NCBI RefSeq assembly: GCF_902806685.2
Contig: NC_048546.1
Coordinates: forward strand, 3,844,001 to 3,908,000
DNA from: Maniola hyperantus
Lineage: Eukaryota > Arthropoda > Insecta > Lepidoptera > Nymphalidae
Direction of reading: 5' to 3'
DNA length: 64,000 bases
In this document: one piece after another, positions 54,240-64,000 of the stretch
How positions within the stretch are numbered: the stretch's first letter is position 1
Layout of the letters: every line of letters begins with the position of its first letter
Position numbers and translations under genes: made by a program
Notes under the pieces: generated by a model
Told to the model about the DNA's origin: nothing
The model's input: the letters and a program-made list of their open reading frames with translations, nothing else
Databases searched by the model: none

Positions 54240-54557
54240 ACAATTTTTAGTGGCCCCATGGAATTATGCTATGACTGGTTAAAAATCTACTGTTTACTAA
54301 TCTATTACACTGATCGCGAGCAATTTACTCTTATCCGTTGAGGAGTTCCAGTATCTATCTTCGAAGATGTTCATCAGATCTTCACCAAATTTAAATGGGA
54401 CCAACTTTGAAGTATACCCTTTCAAACAAAAAAAGAATTTTCAAAATCGGTCCAGGCGTATTCGAGTAATCGGGGAACATACATAAAAAATAAAAAAATA
54501 AAAAAAAGATTCCGACGAATTGAGAACCTCCTCCTTTTTTTGAAGTCGGTTAAAAAA
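54240..54557 (+). repeat. Companion block ending GAAGTCGGTTAAAAA
   Basis: Contains CAGATCTTCACCAAATTTAA and the terminal block also seen at 11496. With the preceding palindrome it may form one CCGACTTC...GAAGTCGG element. Confidence 0.55.
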
Positions 54558-54895
54558 TTGAAAATATTTGTCGTTTTCGCATTGTGACGTCATTATTCGC
54601 TTTTTGTACAGCGTGACGTTAATCATTAATTATGTTAAAATTGAATAAAAATCATGATTTTTTAAAATTATTCTCTCCCATTCTAGCCCCATAAACTATC
54701 GCTATAGAAAAAATCACATCATTTTATTACTTAGTCCAAGACCCTATTACCATGTCATCTCTCAAAAATTTGATAGGTCGACTGAACCATCTCTGCTCTG
54801 CTCTGACTGCCGTTATTGAAGCGCGTTGTACGTGCAGATATATATCAAACCAATACAAATTCAATTCAGTACAAATAATTGTATTTTAGAGCTTT

Positions 54896-55096
54896 TAGGC
54901 TCTGTATCAACAAAGCGAAGATGGGCGGAAATGTATTTAACCAACCACGAAGTAGGTGTAGTACATTACGTTATTGATAGGTTACGTGATAATCTTTTCA
55001 AGTCATCAGACTGACTGACAAGACTGAAATCTATAATTTGATTGGTCAGATAAACACATTTCCGCTCATCTTCGCTTTGGTGGAAACCAGCCTTTA
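54896..55096. mobile_element. MITE with AAAGCGAAGATGGGCGGAAA ends
   Basis: CAAAGCGAAGATGGGCGGAA at about 54909 pairs with TTCCGCTCATCTTCGCTTTG at about 55060. Outer AGGCTCTG../..CAGCCT pairing extends it. Confidence 0.75.
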
Positions 55097-55099
55097 AGG

Positions 55100-55929
55100 C
55101 AGCCCTATACTTTTAATAATTTGAGTTGTGTTTAATTAATTTTTACCAACATTAATTATTTCATCTTAAATTGATTCCAAATATCAATAAAAATATACGT
55201 ATTCAATAAAATATTTCATATTCGAATTTATAATTCAATAAATTCCTACATTAGGTAGGTAGCTAATTCAATTATAATGTCGCAAAAAAGCAATTTTGCT
55301 ACTTTTGATAATTTAAAAGAAAAAGCTCTTTCAATAGACGGGTATTTTACTAATATGAGATATCCTTTTTAAAAAAGATTCCACATTTCCTTAGCAAAGG
55401 TTTATCCTAAAAAGAGATATAATGTATCCAATAATATTATGTAACATATACGATGAATTGCCAGATTCGCTTAAAAGGTGATCGCATACGGCCGCGCTAC
55501 ATGATATTATGCATATTTTGCAAATTTTATGCAAGATCTTCTCAAAAATCTAAAAATCTAAATCTAAATCTAATCTAAATCTCTATCTTAAAAATATTAG
55601 ATGAAAAAGTCTTTTGCATATTATGCAAAAGACGCATTTTTATCTACTGAAAATGCTAATGAGCAGAGTTCACATACAGTTGGCATCAAGAAAGAAATCG
55701 CTGACACTAAACCTGCGCAGTGGATTTATTTAGTGAAATTAAGTGAGGCGCGACGGTAGGGTTGTCTACGGAGTAGAGATTGAAAAAGTCTTAAAAAATT
55801 CGTTTGTGAAAAATCACGAAGCAAATTCTGACAATTGAAAATTATTACATTTAATCCCGCCTTATTGTTTCATCGATCTGAGCCAGGCGCTAGAACGCAC
55901 GAGCACTTGCATCACTTCGTGTTAGGTGT
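55100..55929. other. Spacer, nothing recognised
   Basis: AT-rich. A short (AATCTA)n run is at about 55552-55585. Confidence 0.4.
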
Positions 55930-55930
55930 A

Positions 55931-56093
55931 CAGTACGTAAAATTATGTATCTTTAGTTAGAATGAGATTTCAGCGTTGTCTTTGTCCCTCATACCCATGT
56001 GACGTTTTGTCGGCCTCAACAATAGAGACAATGCTCTACCAAACCGCTATCTTTTTCTAAAGGTCGTTAACCGTTATTTTCTGGCGCGTACTG
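55931..56093. mobile_element. M4 MITE
   Basis: TA then CAGTACGTAAAATTATGTAT ... TTTTCTGGCGCGTACTG then TA; internal TGACGTTTTGTCGG. Confidence 0.78.
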
Positions 56094-56202
56094 TAGGTAC
56101 ATTATTTTAGTTAATATAGCAAGCAATATTTTGCTACGTCTCACGAAAAGCGAATTTTTGCCGCCTCTTGCGGGTTTTTGCAGCTCTTGCGTCTCGGTGT
56201 CG

Positions 56203-56290
56203 GTATCATCATCATCATCATCAACCGATAGACGTCCAATGCTGGACATAGGTCCAGCAGTGGACGTCTATCGGTCCATAGGTCCATAGG
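56203..56290. mobile_element. RTE-like 3' tip with an inverted second tip
   Basis: (ATC)n, then GATAGACGTCCAATGCTGGA and immediately TCCAGCAGTGGACGTCTATC: two opposed copies of the 3' tip forming a palindrome. Confidence 0.65.
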
Positions 56291-56658
56291 ACTATAGGTC
56301 AGTGTCGGTATACGATCACCTTAAAATCGACATCAAATATGCCACGTGATGATTTTGCTGAGTTCACTCGAACTGAAATTGCTTCCCTTTACAGATATTT
56401 GTATGCTTATTCAGTATTTTTATTTGCTTATATTCTATTTTTTATTGGATGACATCGCTTGCTCTTTTTTCACAGTTAAAAAAATGTACTGACTTTCAGT
56501 TTTTTAATTAATATTTTCCGGAAAATGTTAACCTATACGCTACCTACTGCGTTTTACCATCCAATATTCAGAATACACTTTGTTAATTAAAAACAATTTG
56601 GGTCACGCCAGTTATCACTAAACTATTCATAACGCGTAATACTACCTATTATGTAATA

Positions 56659-56892
56659 CTAGCTGATGCCCGCGACTTCGTCCTCGTAGAATTTAGTTTT
56701 TTAAAAATACCGTGGGAACTCTTTGATTTTCCGGGATAAAATGTAGCATATGTCACTCTCCAGGTCTTTATCTATACACATGCAAAAAATCACGTCAATC
56801 CGTTGCACCGTTGCGACGTGATTGAAGGACAAACCAACAAACCAACAAACTAACAAACAAACACATTTTCGCATTTATAATAAGGGTACTGA
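56659..56892 (-). mobile_element. Helitron-like H1, long subfamily
   Basis: CTAGCTGATGCCCGCGACTTCG ... TTTCGCATTTATAATAAGGG..TACTGA. Confidence 0.76.
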
Positions 56893-56969
56893 TATAATAA
56901 GGGCACTGATAGTTTTACATGCGACAATGCCTACAAATGGAAACATACATGCGGCATTTTATTTTCGTT

Positions 56970-57245
56970 ATGATAACATCATCATCATCATCAACCCATC
57001 ACCGGCTCACTACAGAGCACGGATTTCCTCTCAGAATGAGATGGGTTTTGGCCACAGTCTACCACGGGGTAGACATCACGCTGGCCAAGTGCGGATTGGC
57101 AGACTTCACACACCTTTGGAACTATTATATGGAGAACTCTCAGGAATGCAGGTTTCCTCTCGATGTTTTCCTTCACTGTTAAAACGTGATATTTAATTAC
57201 TTTAGAAATATTAGAAGACGGACGTCCTAACCACTAGCTATCACA
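56970..57245 (-). mobile_element. SINE S1
   Basis: ATCATCATCATCATCAACCC, GGAGAACTCTCAGGAATGCAGG, then GACGGACGTCCTAACCACTAGCTATCAC, the inverse of the tRNA-like head; part of the B-box region is deleted. Confidence 0.8.
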
Positions 57246-58540
57246 GCTTAACAAGATTATATTATACTTAGTTCTATAGAATTCGAATAGTACAATACGT
57301 CAGTCAGCCGGTAATTCTTGCTACATTATAAATTATTGTACCATGCGGCCTTATGGCATGCCACAATGTTGCTCTGGCGTAAATAAAACTTTACAGTTTA
57401 ATTCACGTTGCTTTGGAAGCTAAAGATAATTTTTTTATTCATATTTATCTCTGAATGTGTGTAGATAAAATTCAAACGCTTTCCCGGTATTAAAGAAAAG
57501 TAGATACCAAATATTACCATATTAAGGATATCAGGGCGTCCTCACGGGATTTTTGAAAACATAAACTCGCGGTCATCACATATCAGCTACTATTCCCTAA
57601 AGACTAACTCAAGTATTCGCACAAAATAAATTGTGAATCCCGTTTCCCGGGACCATAGCTCACGTAGCAGAGTTATTCCCCTCACACTTTAAGGACCCTC
57701 AATATCGCCATAATTCTTCACGGCATCCCAGGAAAGGGACAATGCGAATAGTTTTTCCCATAACTGAAATATTTTAGCCGGGATACCATTGTAAGCCTAA
57801 AACAGTTTTGGAATGTCATACCTACCCTATGTGACCTAAATGTAGATTTTGTGATAATAATATTTGAGAGCAATCAATAGTGGCGTATTTTTACTTTTTC
57901 ACCACAGACCAATTCTGGTAACAAGCCGCCTTGTTGCCACAACCTTTACTCTTAGTTGAATCATAATGCGGGAGGATCAGGGAGCCTACCGCATTGTTAT
58001 CCCAAGATATTGTAGATAAGTCATAAAAATTCAGCGTAGCGTACAAGACAAAGCAAAATGTACCGAATTCTTATCTGCCTACCTAATGGTAGAGTTACGA
58101 ATTAAATTAGATTTTGAAAGTAGTTGTAAACTACGAGAAGGCATTTTCACATAACTTTCCTTATCGCCCACAGACGGGCATAAAAGGGCTCGTAAAGTTT
58201 CGCACATTCATATATTTTCATAATATCGCTTACTTTGAACTTTTTATCGCATCATACATTCTAATTCACCTTTCGATTTGGTCGTAAACGTAAAATTTAT
58301 TACTTTGAAACTAGGCCAAGCCACGACTGTAGAGTTAGTATGAGTTTGAACATCGTTGATAGATTCGGGGGTCGATCCACTACATGAAAAAAATACATTT
58401 CACTGGCGAAATTATTTAGCTTACAGTATCAATGCGTCACGTATTTTTTTAGGCAAACGCGCTCCAACTAACCTCATCATTACTTTTTATTAAGCATCAT
58501 TATCGTCAAGTGTAAGGTGCCTATATTGCAAAAAAAAATT
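57246..58540. other. Spacer
   Basis: No exon. An H1-like scrap (CACGGGATTTTTGAAAACATAA..CTCGCGGTCATCA) is at about 57540-57590. Confidence 0.35.
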
Positions 58541-58544
58541 TACA

Positions 58545-58645
58545 TAAAAAGCCTTGTTCGCCCATATATCTACAGTCAGCATCCCAAGCGAAATCGTGCG
58601 AATTTAAAAATTAGTAGAACCGAATATGCGGCCTAAAACTAAGTC
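58545..58645. repeat. Diverged core of M10
   Basis: AAAGCCTTGTTCGCCC, CTACAGTCAGCATCCCAAGCG, AACTAAGTCCATTTTAA follow the order of the M10 interior at 24230-24360. Confidence 0.5.
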
Positions 58646-59066
58646 CATTTTAATTTGACGTTATAGTGTCGATTGTCGAGGTCGATATACTTATGCTAAT
58701 TTTTACTAACCCTGTGTTACAAACTGCTGTGCAATGTGCCAGCGAACGCTTTTCACAATATTCAAAGCAAGCAACAGCATGTAACGAATCTCATTACATT
58801 CCAGTACACATTTTTCACGCGTCTAAAAATTGTTACCGCTTTATGCATGGATGTTTGTGGGGTTTACCAATGTAAATCATACGCTTTTTCAACTTTTAAA
58901 CAGGTGGTAAAATTATAAACGCAATTTAAGTAAGCTTTCTTTTTATTATAAACTATATTATTTTCTTCTTATTATTTTTCTTTTTATTATAAGCTTATTA
59001 TTTTATCCCTGTACAGCCCGTTTCCACCTGTTGTTCTTGCTGTCGGACCCGGATTTTAATCGACTA

Positions 59067-59147
59067 TTCCAGTGGCAGAACATTTTGACTCAAAATCTGT
59101 TTCAAAGAAGTTTAAATAGTTTCATATAATATGTTCTGCCACTGGAA
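59067..59147. repeat. 81-bp inverted repeat with 17-bp perfect ends
   Basis: TTCCAGTGGCAGAACAT at 59067-59083 and its exact complement at 59131-59147. Confidence 0.85.
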
Positions 59148-59224
59148 CTTATTATTTTTATAGCGTTGAATTTGTAAATTTAGGTATGCACATTTTTTAA
59201 AAGCATTTTAGCCAAGTTAATTGC

Positions 59225-59378
59225 TGACTAATATTCCCATTTCCCCTCCAATTAAGCGTAAAGCTTGTGCCAGGATTAGGTACGACAATAGTGCAACGGG
59301 TGGGATTTGAACCGGCGCGCGACCTTTCGGTTTTCAGTCCGCTCCTTTAACCGTAGAGCTATCGAGGCTCTTTAGATA
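59225..59378 (-). mobile_element. tRNA-derived SINE (family S2)
   Basis: On the minus strand: a head with an A box (GATAGCTCTACGGTTAAAGG), a CTGAAAA anticodon-like loop, a B box (CCGGTTCAAATCC), then CACTATTGTCGTACCTAATC and GGAGGGGAAATGGGAATATT. Confidence 0.78.
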
Positions 59379-59603
59379 AATGTTTTCTTCCTGTTCATGT
59401 CTCAGGCTATAAACTGAAGGTTGGCAGTCATATTTTTTTGCGACAGTAATTATTATTTATTTGGGGAGGCTACACGGCTCGGTGGCAGTCTCGAGACCAA
59501 TCCATTAGCGGATGTTATACTTACTACCGTGTTTTTTCCTACAACCGACCTCTTTCGGTAACTCTTCATAGCAATAACTTAGGCACTAGTTAGCAATACT
59601 TTA

Positions 59604-59642
59604 GGTGTAGTCTACACGGACAAAGTCGCGAGCATAAGCTAG
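59604..59642 (-). repeat. H2 3'-tip-like fragment
   Basis: GTAGTCTACACGGACAAAGTCGCGAGCATAAGCTAG, 3' tip only. As written it lies in + orientation. Confidence 0.55.
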
Positions 59643-59918
59643 TGAATAATAAACATAGCCTATTTCTGTGTTAGTTAAATATAACTCAGTAACAGTTTCG
59701 CAATATTCCTTAATTAACGAGATTATTTCGTGAATAATTATCGATGAATTTATAACGAAGGGATTTAAATATTGGAATATGCAAATTAACGAGTTAATAA
59801 AGCCAAAGTAATGGAAGGGATTGTCTGTTAATTTTTAGCGCTATATTTACACAAAAACCTTTAAAATATACGGAGCAAGGGTTCAAATTGAATATCAGAA
59901 TACAGACGAAAGAAACTG

Positions 59919-59970
59919 CATATACGGGTGTTCATGCAGTAGACTGCATATACTTATACACCCGTATATG
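59919..59970. repeat. 13-bp perfect hairpin with nested TGCAGT..ACTGCA
   Basis: CATATACGGGTGT (59919-59931) and ACACCCGTATATG (59958-59970), with a second small inverted pair inside. Confidence 0.8.
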
Positions 59971-60570
59971 ACCATATTATAGACTGATATTTTTGCTTTG
60001 TTAATGAAACACTCAAATTCTTATACCTAAATAAGGGTATTTGGTAATTATTGATACCTTATTTTACTACGAAAGTTTAAAACGAGGTTTCTGTATCAGT
60101 TTTTCTAAAAAAATCCTTAGTACCTATACAAAATATCAAGGTCTAAGGTTTTTTTTCGTAACTCTGATGGAATAAAAACATGTCTGTTTTTATTTAATTA
60201 ACAATTACATACTAAATGTCCATTTCCATCAAACAAATGATAAAAAGCTTTTAGTGATGAGTTCTAAGCGATGTTTGTCGTGTTCATATTACGAGTATTA
60301 TCATTGATTACAAAATCGATACATACGAATACATAAAAAGCATTTTAAATATAAAGTAAAATATAAACAAGAAAATTTTATATTAAGCTCAAATCCGTCT
60401 CGAAGATGCAAGCTATCTTTGTGAATTTCGTTAAAATAGGTTTAGCGGTTGAGCCGTAAAAAGAATATTTCAGCATTTATTAAAAGTAGTTGAGTTTTAG
60501 TTTTGGACTGGATTGGTTTTTAAAAATCCATTTTGATTGTTTTTGTTTTTAGTTTATAGACTCGCGCTTG

Positions 60571-61155
60571 GCTGCAATTAGATCTGCTGGCAAATGATGA
60601 TGCAGCCTATGATGGACTGCTATTAGATCTGCTGGCAAATGATGATGCAGCCTAAGATGAACTGCAATTAGATCTGCTGGCAAATGATGATGCAGCCTAA
60701 GATGGACTGCAATTAGATCTGCTGGCAAATGATGATGCAGCCTAAGATGGACTGCAATTAGATCTGCTGGCAAATGATGATGCAGCCTAAGATGAACTGC
60801 AATTAGATCTGCTGGCAAATGATGATGCAGCCTAAGATGGACTGCAATTAGATCTGCTGGCAAATGATGATGCAGCCTAAAATGAACTGCAATTAGATCT
60901 GCTGGCAAATGATGATGCAGCCTCAGATGGACTGCAATTAGATCTGCTGGCAAATGATGATGCAGCCTAAGATGAACTGCAATTAGATCTGCTGGCAAAT
61001 GATCATGCAGCCTAAGATGGACTGCAAATAGATCTGCTGGCAAATGATGATGCAGTCTAAGATGAACTGCAATTAGATCTGCTGGCGAATGATGATGCAG
61101 CCTAAGATGGACTGCAATTAGATCTGCTGGCAAATGATGATGTAACCTAAGATGG
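60571..61155. repeat. 45-bp minisatellite, about 13 units
   Basis: Unit starts fall at 60581 and every 45 bases to 61121. Consensus begins GATCTGCTGGCAAATGATGA and continues TGCAGCCTAAGATGgACTGC. Units differ by few bases and most alternate between ATGGACTGC and ATGAACTGC. Because 45 is a multiple of three, a 194-codon minus-strand ORF (repeating PADLIAVHLRLHHHL) stays open; no splice or codon evidence supports a gene. Confidence 0.97.
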
Positions 61156-61416
61156 AGCGTGTTGCCCAGAAGATAGGTATCTACTCACTTTTGACTTGAA
61201 GGTACCCATATTAAAAATGGAAGGGAAAACTGCCAGATTAGACAAAATTGTTTGATTTTCGAGAATAAAAAATACTGCATAGGTACCCATTCCAAATGAA
61301 ATACTTTCTTTATAATACAAGGCTCTGACAGACGGATGGACAGACAGACAAGTGCAATTTCACTCAAGTAGACTCAGAAATCTCGCTTCGCTCGCTCAAT
61401 CATAGTAGGATTGTTT

Positions 61417-61640
61417 TCTAAATATATAAAAGGAAAAGGTGACTGACTGACTGACTGACTGATCTATCAACGCACAGCTCAAACTATTATACGGATCGGG
61501 CTGAAATTTGGCATGTAGATAGCTATTATGACGTAGGCATCCGCTAAGAAAGGATTTTTAAAAATTCAACCCCTAAGGGGGTGAAATAGGGGTTTGAAAT
61601 TTGTGTAGTCCACGCGGACGAAGTCGCGAGCATAAGCTAG
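61417..61640 (+). mobile_element. Helitron-like H2, best-preserved copy
   Basis: TCTAAATATATAAAAGG, GACTGACTGACTGACTGATC, CAACCCCTAAGGGGGTGAAA, ending CACGCGGACGAAGTCGCGAG..CTAG, followed by T. Confidence 0.82.
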
Positions 61641-62361
61641 TTTTAAATAAAATGTGACGTGTCTCGTGTCACCGTCGCGTTGCGGTGCCAGTGTGTGTCG
61701 ACCTAAACCCAGACCTTTGTAAGTTATGAGCTTTGTGACCTTTGTAAGCTAACATTTTCATTTATTTTTTCTTTCCCCCGAGTCGTAATCCGCTAATCCT
61801 AATACCCAGAACTGTTTATCTCTTGAACGTGTCAAGCATTTTTGACGACGAATGTACGTGTTCATATAATTTTGGTTACCTTGTTTTCTATAATACATAT
61901 TATTATTATATAGGTATGATGAGTAGACAAGTTACATAATGCTCCAGCAATGCGTAGGACTACGTTTACTTTTATGCATGACATAATATTGTAATTTGAA
62001 TGATGAATTGAATAAATCTTTGAAAAAAGCAACCACCGAGTTTCTGGCTGGCTATTCTCGGTAGGAAGGGCATGTCGAACCTGGCAGTTATAGATGCATT
62101 TGACTACTCAAAATTAGTTGTAAAAGTTTTTGAATAAAAAATTCTGTTTCTTTTTTATGTCTAGTGGAAGAATCCCTTAACAGCAGTCCAAGCACAGCCG
62201 TTTAGACAACACTTTCTCGCGTTTTCTTCATCGACAGTTTTGCAAAAGCCGCAATGCAGATGTATCGTACTGATTGGCTACAGGTTCCCATTAAGAGAGT
62301 TTTCTGTTTTTTAAAGACTTTAAAAATACTGAGCTTTTGACTTAAGCGACACCTTTTTTAC
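61641..62361. other. Spacer, nothing recognised
   Basis: No repeat family or exon assigned. Confidence 0.35.
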
Positions 62362-62685
62362 CATCATCATCATCATCATCATGATCAACCCATTATCAGT
62401 CCACTACTGAGCGCGGGGGTCCTCTCAGAGTGAGAAGGGTTTAGGCCATAGTCTGCCACGCTGGCCCAATGCGGATCGGCAGACTTCATACACCTTTAAG
62501 AAGATAGAGAACTCTCAGGCATGCAGGTTTCCTCACGATGTTTTCCTTCACCGCTAAAGCAAGTGATATTTAGTTGTTTTTTAAAAATGCACATAACTCC
62601 AAAAAGTTAGTGGTGCGAGCCCGGGATCGAACCCTCGACCTCCCGAAAACAAGGCGGACGTCTTAACTACTAGGCTATCACCGCT
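62362..62685 (-). mobile_element. SINE S1, full length
   Basis: (ATC)n tail at 62362-62380, body CCACTACTGAGCGCGGGGGT..CAGGCATGCAGGTTTCCTCA, and head at 62640-62685, whose inverse reads GCGGTGATAGCCTAGTAGTT (A box) and GAGGGTTCGATCCC (B box). The most complete S1 copy here. Confidence 0.86.
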
Positions 62686-62710
62686 TCTACTATTAATAAG
62701 GTCTATTATT

Positions 62711-62855
62711 ATGGTCTTAAAGCATTTGTGCACTTATCCGTGATTTGACGGATCCGTGAAAAAAATAGGAATCGAATGTACGTATTTGTATGACGGCCAC
62801 TTCAAAGAATCACGGATACGAACCGAGTACGGATGAGTGCACAAAGGCCCTTAGA
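62711..62855. mobile_element. Short MITE with GTGCACTTATCCGTG ends
   Basis: AAGCATTTGTGCACTTATCC pairs with GGATGAGTGCACAAAGGCC; inner CGTGATTTGACGG../..ATCACGG pairing. Confidence 0.72.
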
Positions 62856-63029
62856 AGGCTGTTATACAATTTTTATAGCCAGCGATACACTGAAACATTT
62901 TCGCTTGTTGTCCCCTGAGTCTTATCCCGTTAATCCTGTTGCCCCGAAGTGTTTATCTCTCGGACACGGTGAGCATTTTAGATCACGTACTTAAATGCCG
63001 CTTGAGGCCGATATTCGCTCTGTTCGCTT

Positions 63030-63205
63030 TTAGGGTTCCATACCTCAAGAGGAAAAAGGAAAAAGGAACACTTCACTCTATGTCTGTCTATCGTGTCTGT
63101 CAAGAAATCTATAGGGTCCCGTTGACCTAGAAACATAATATGGCAGGTAGGTCTTATAGCACGCGTAAAGGAAACAATACGTAATCCGTGAATTTGTGGT
63201 TACAT
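63030..63205 (+). repeat. GGTTCCG-family repeat R3, left half
   Basis: TTTTAGGGTTCCATACCTCA ... GTTGACCTAGAAACATAAT, stopping at an opposed copy. Confidence 0.7.
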
Positions 63206-63590
63206 AACAAAAAACCGGCCAAGTGCGAGTCAGACTCGAAGCACCGAGGGTTCCGTATTCGGGTATTGTTTTCGACATTTTGCACGATAAATCAAAAACT
63301 ATTATGCGTAAAAATAAAAATAAATCAAAATCTGTTTAAGAATATTATTTTGTATTATAATTTTACACCCACCTATTTTTTTGTAATGTACCTAACCTAA
63401 TTTGTATTCACGGTTTTCGGATTTATACATGGCATAATATTCATTATTGTCTATAAACAGAAATGAGATTCTCTCCTCCAAAATACTTGAACTAATTTCG
63501 GATTTATTCCTTTACTTGTGCTATAAGACCTATCTACCTATTTCATGATTCTAGGTCAACGGGAAGTACGCTATATATAGGTTTTCTTTA
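63206..63590 (-). repeat. GGTTCCG-family repeat R3, opposed copy
   Basis: AAAAAACCGGCCAAGTGCGA ... ATTCTAGGTCAACGGGAAGT. With the preceding half it forms an inverted pair. Confidence 0.72.
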
Positions 63591-64000
63591 TGGTTTTGAC
63601 ATATTGCAATAGGAAAAAACTCCCTAAATTAAAGATTATAAAAAAACCTAGATCTCAATATAAGTATCTACGTAGCGAAGGATACGAAATTGTTACAATT
63701 TCCTTGATACAGATACATCACATAGCGAGACAAACATAGAGATAAATTATCATTTCATTTATGGAGACAAATAAGTCTACTATAAATAACGTGGCTATTG
63801 TTACATCGATAATGGATATTAAGTAAGTAATAAGTTTCGGCTTTGAGTAGCCAACCGTGTAATACTATAGCGTTGCGACTTGCGACCATCAAGCCTACTT
63901 GTCCATTATCTTTGCTAATTTATCAAAGAACAAAGGAACATTGAATGAATGTGATTTATATATAAAGGGACCTTGTGATATCAATATGAGAATCTTTGAA
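63591..64000. other. Window end, nothing recognised
   Basis: AT-rich; no exon or repeat family assigned. Confidence 0.35.

Noticed and set aside
60549..61133. 194-codon minus-strand ORF with repeating PADLIAVHLRLHHHL
   Set aside because: It is an open frame through a 45-bp minisatellite; 45 is divisible by three, so no stop can arise unless it is in the unit. No flanking coding sequence or splice signals.
60571..61155. CRISPR-like array
   Set aside because: Units are contiguous and near-identical with no unique spacers, in a eukaryotic genome.
1..64000. A coherent multi-gene system (defence, biosynthetic or toxin cluster)
   Set aside because: The only supported genes are four unrelated housekeeping or neuronal genes; all other ORFs are repeat-derived or short and unsupported.

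Overview
This is a 64-kb stretch of eukaryotic nuclear DNA, almost certainly from a moth or butterfly (Lepidoptera). The genes have introns with GT/AG borders, the intergenic DNA is AT-rich and full of TACCTA/TAGGTA words, and there are many copies of repeats typical of lepidopteran genomes: Helitron-like elements ending in CTAG, tRNA-derived SINEs, RTE-type LINE ends and palindromic MITEs. I see no operons, phage, CRISPR or bacterial features.

Four protein-coding genes can be rebuilt by joining exons. (1) A cysteine-type phospholipid-hydroperoxide glutathione peroxidase, + strand, 615-2924, 3 exons, 169 aa, complete. (2) A lamin B receptor homologue, + strand, 6574-11786, 4 coding exons, 672 aa, complete. 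It has an arginine/serine-rich nuclear N-terminus and a sterol-reductase-like membrane domain that has lost some family motifs. A decayed tandem duplicate of its last exon follows. (3) A Kv-channel-interacting protein (KChIP) of the neuronal calcium sensor family, - strand, 20217-35687. Four exons encode the EF-hand core to the stop codon; the first coding exon was not found. (4) SUMO (smt3), - strand, 25781-28536, 3 exons, 90 aa, complete. SUMO lies wholly inside the 13-kb KChIP intron, on the same strand.

Layout: 0.6-2.9 kb GPx; 3.9-6.2 kb nested transposons; 6.6-11.8 kb LBR; 12-20 kb gene-poor, repeat-rich DNA; 20.2-35.7 kb KChIP with SUMO nested; 36-64 kb no recognisable host gene, only repeats, a tRNA-like sequence at 38.9 kb, a (GA)n microsatellite at 50.7 kb and a 45-bp minisatellite at 60.6-61.2 kb. 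The four genes do not form a pathway.

The most informative signals are structural. These are hAT-like elements with matching 8-bp target duplications (one splits an older TA-flanked MITE and leaves a readable empty site), Helitron-like copies placed end to end, a perfect 27-bp hairpin that looks like a template-switch mutation, and a minisatellite whose units alternate with a 90-bp period. I found no convincing new biological system.
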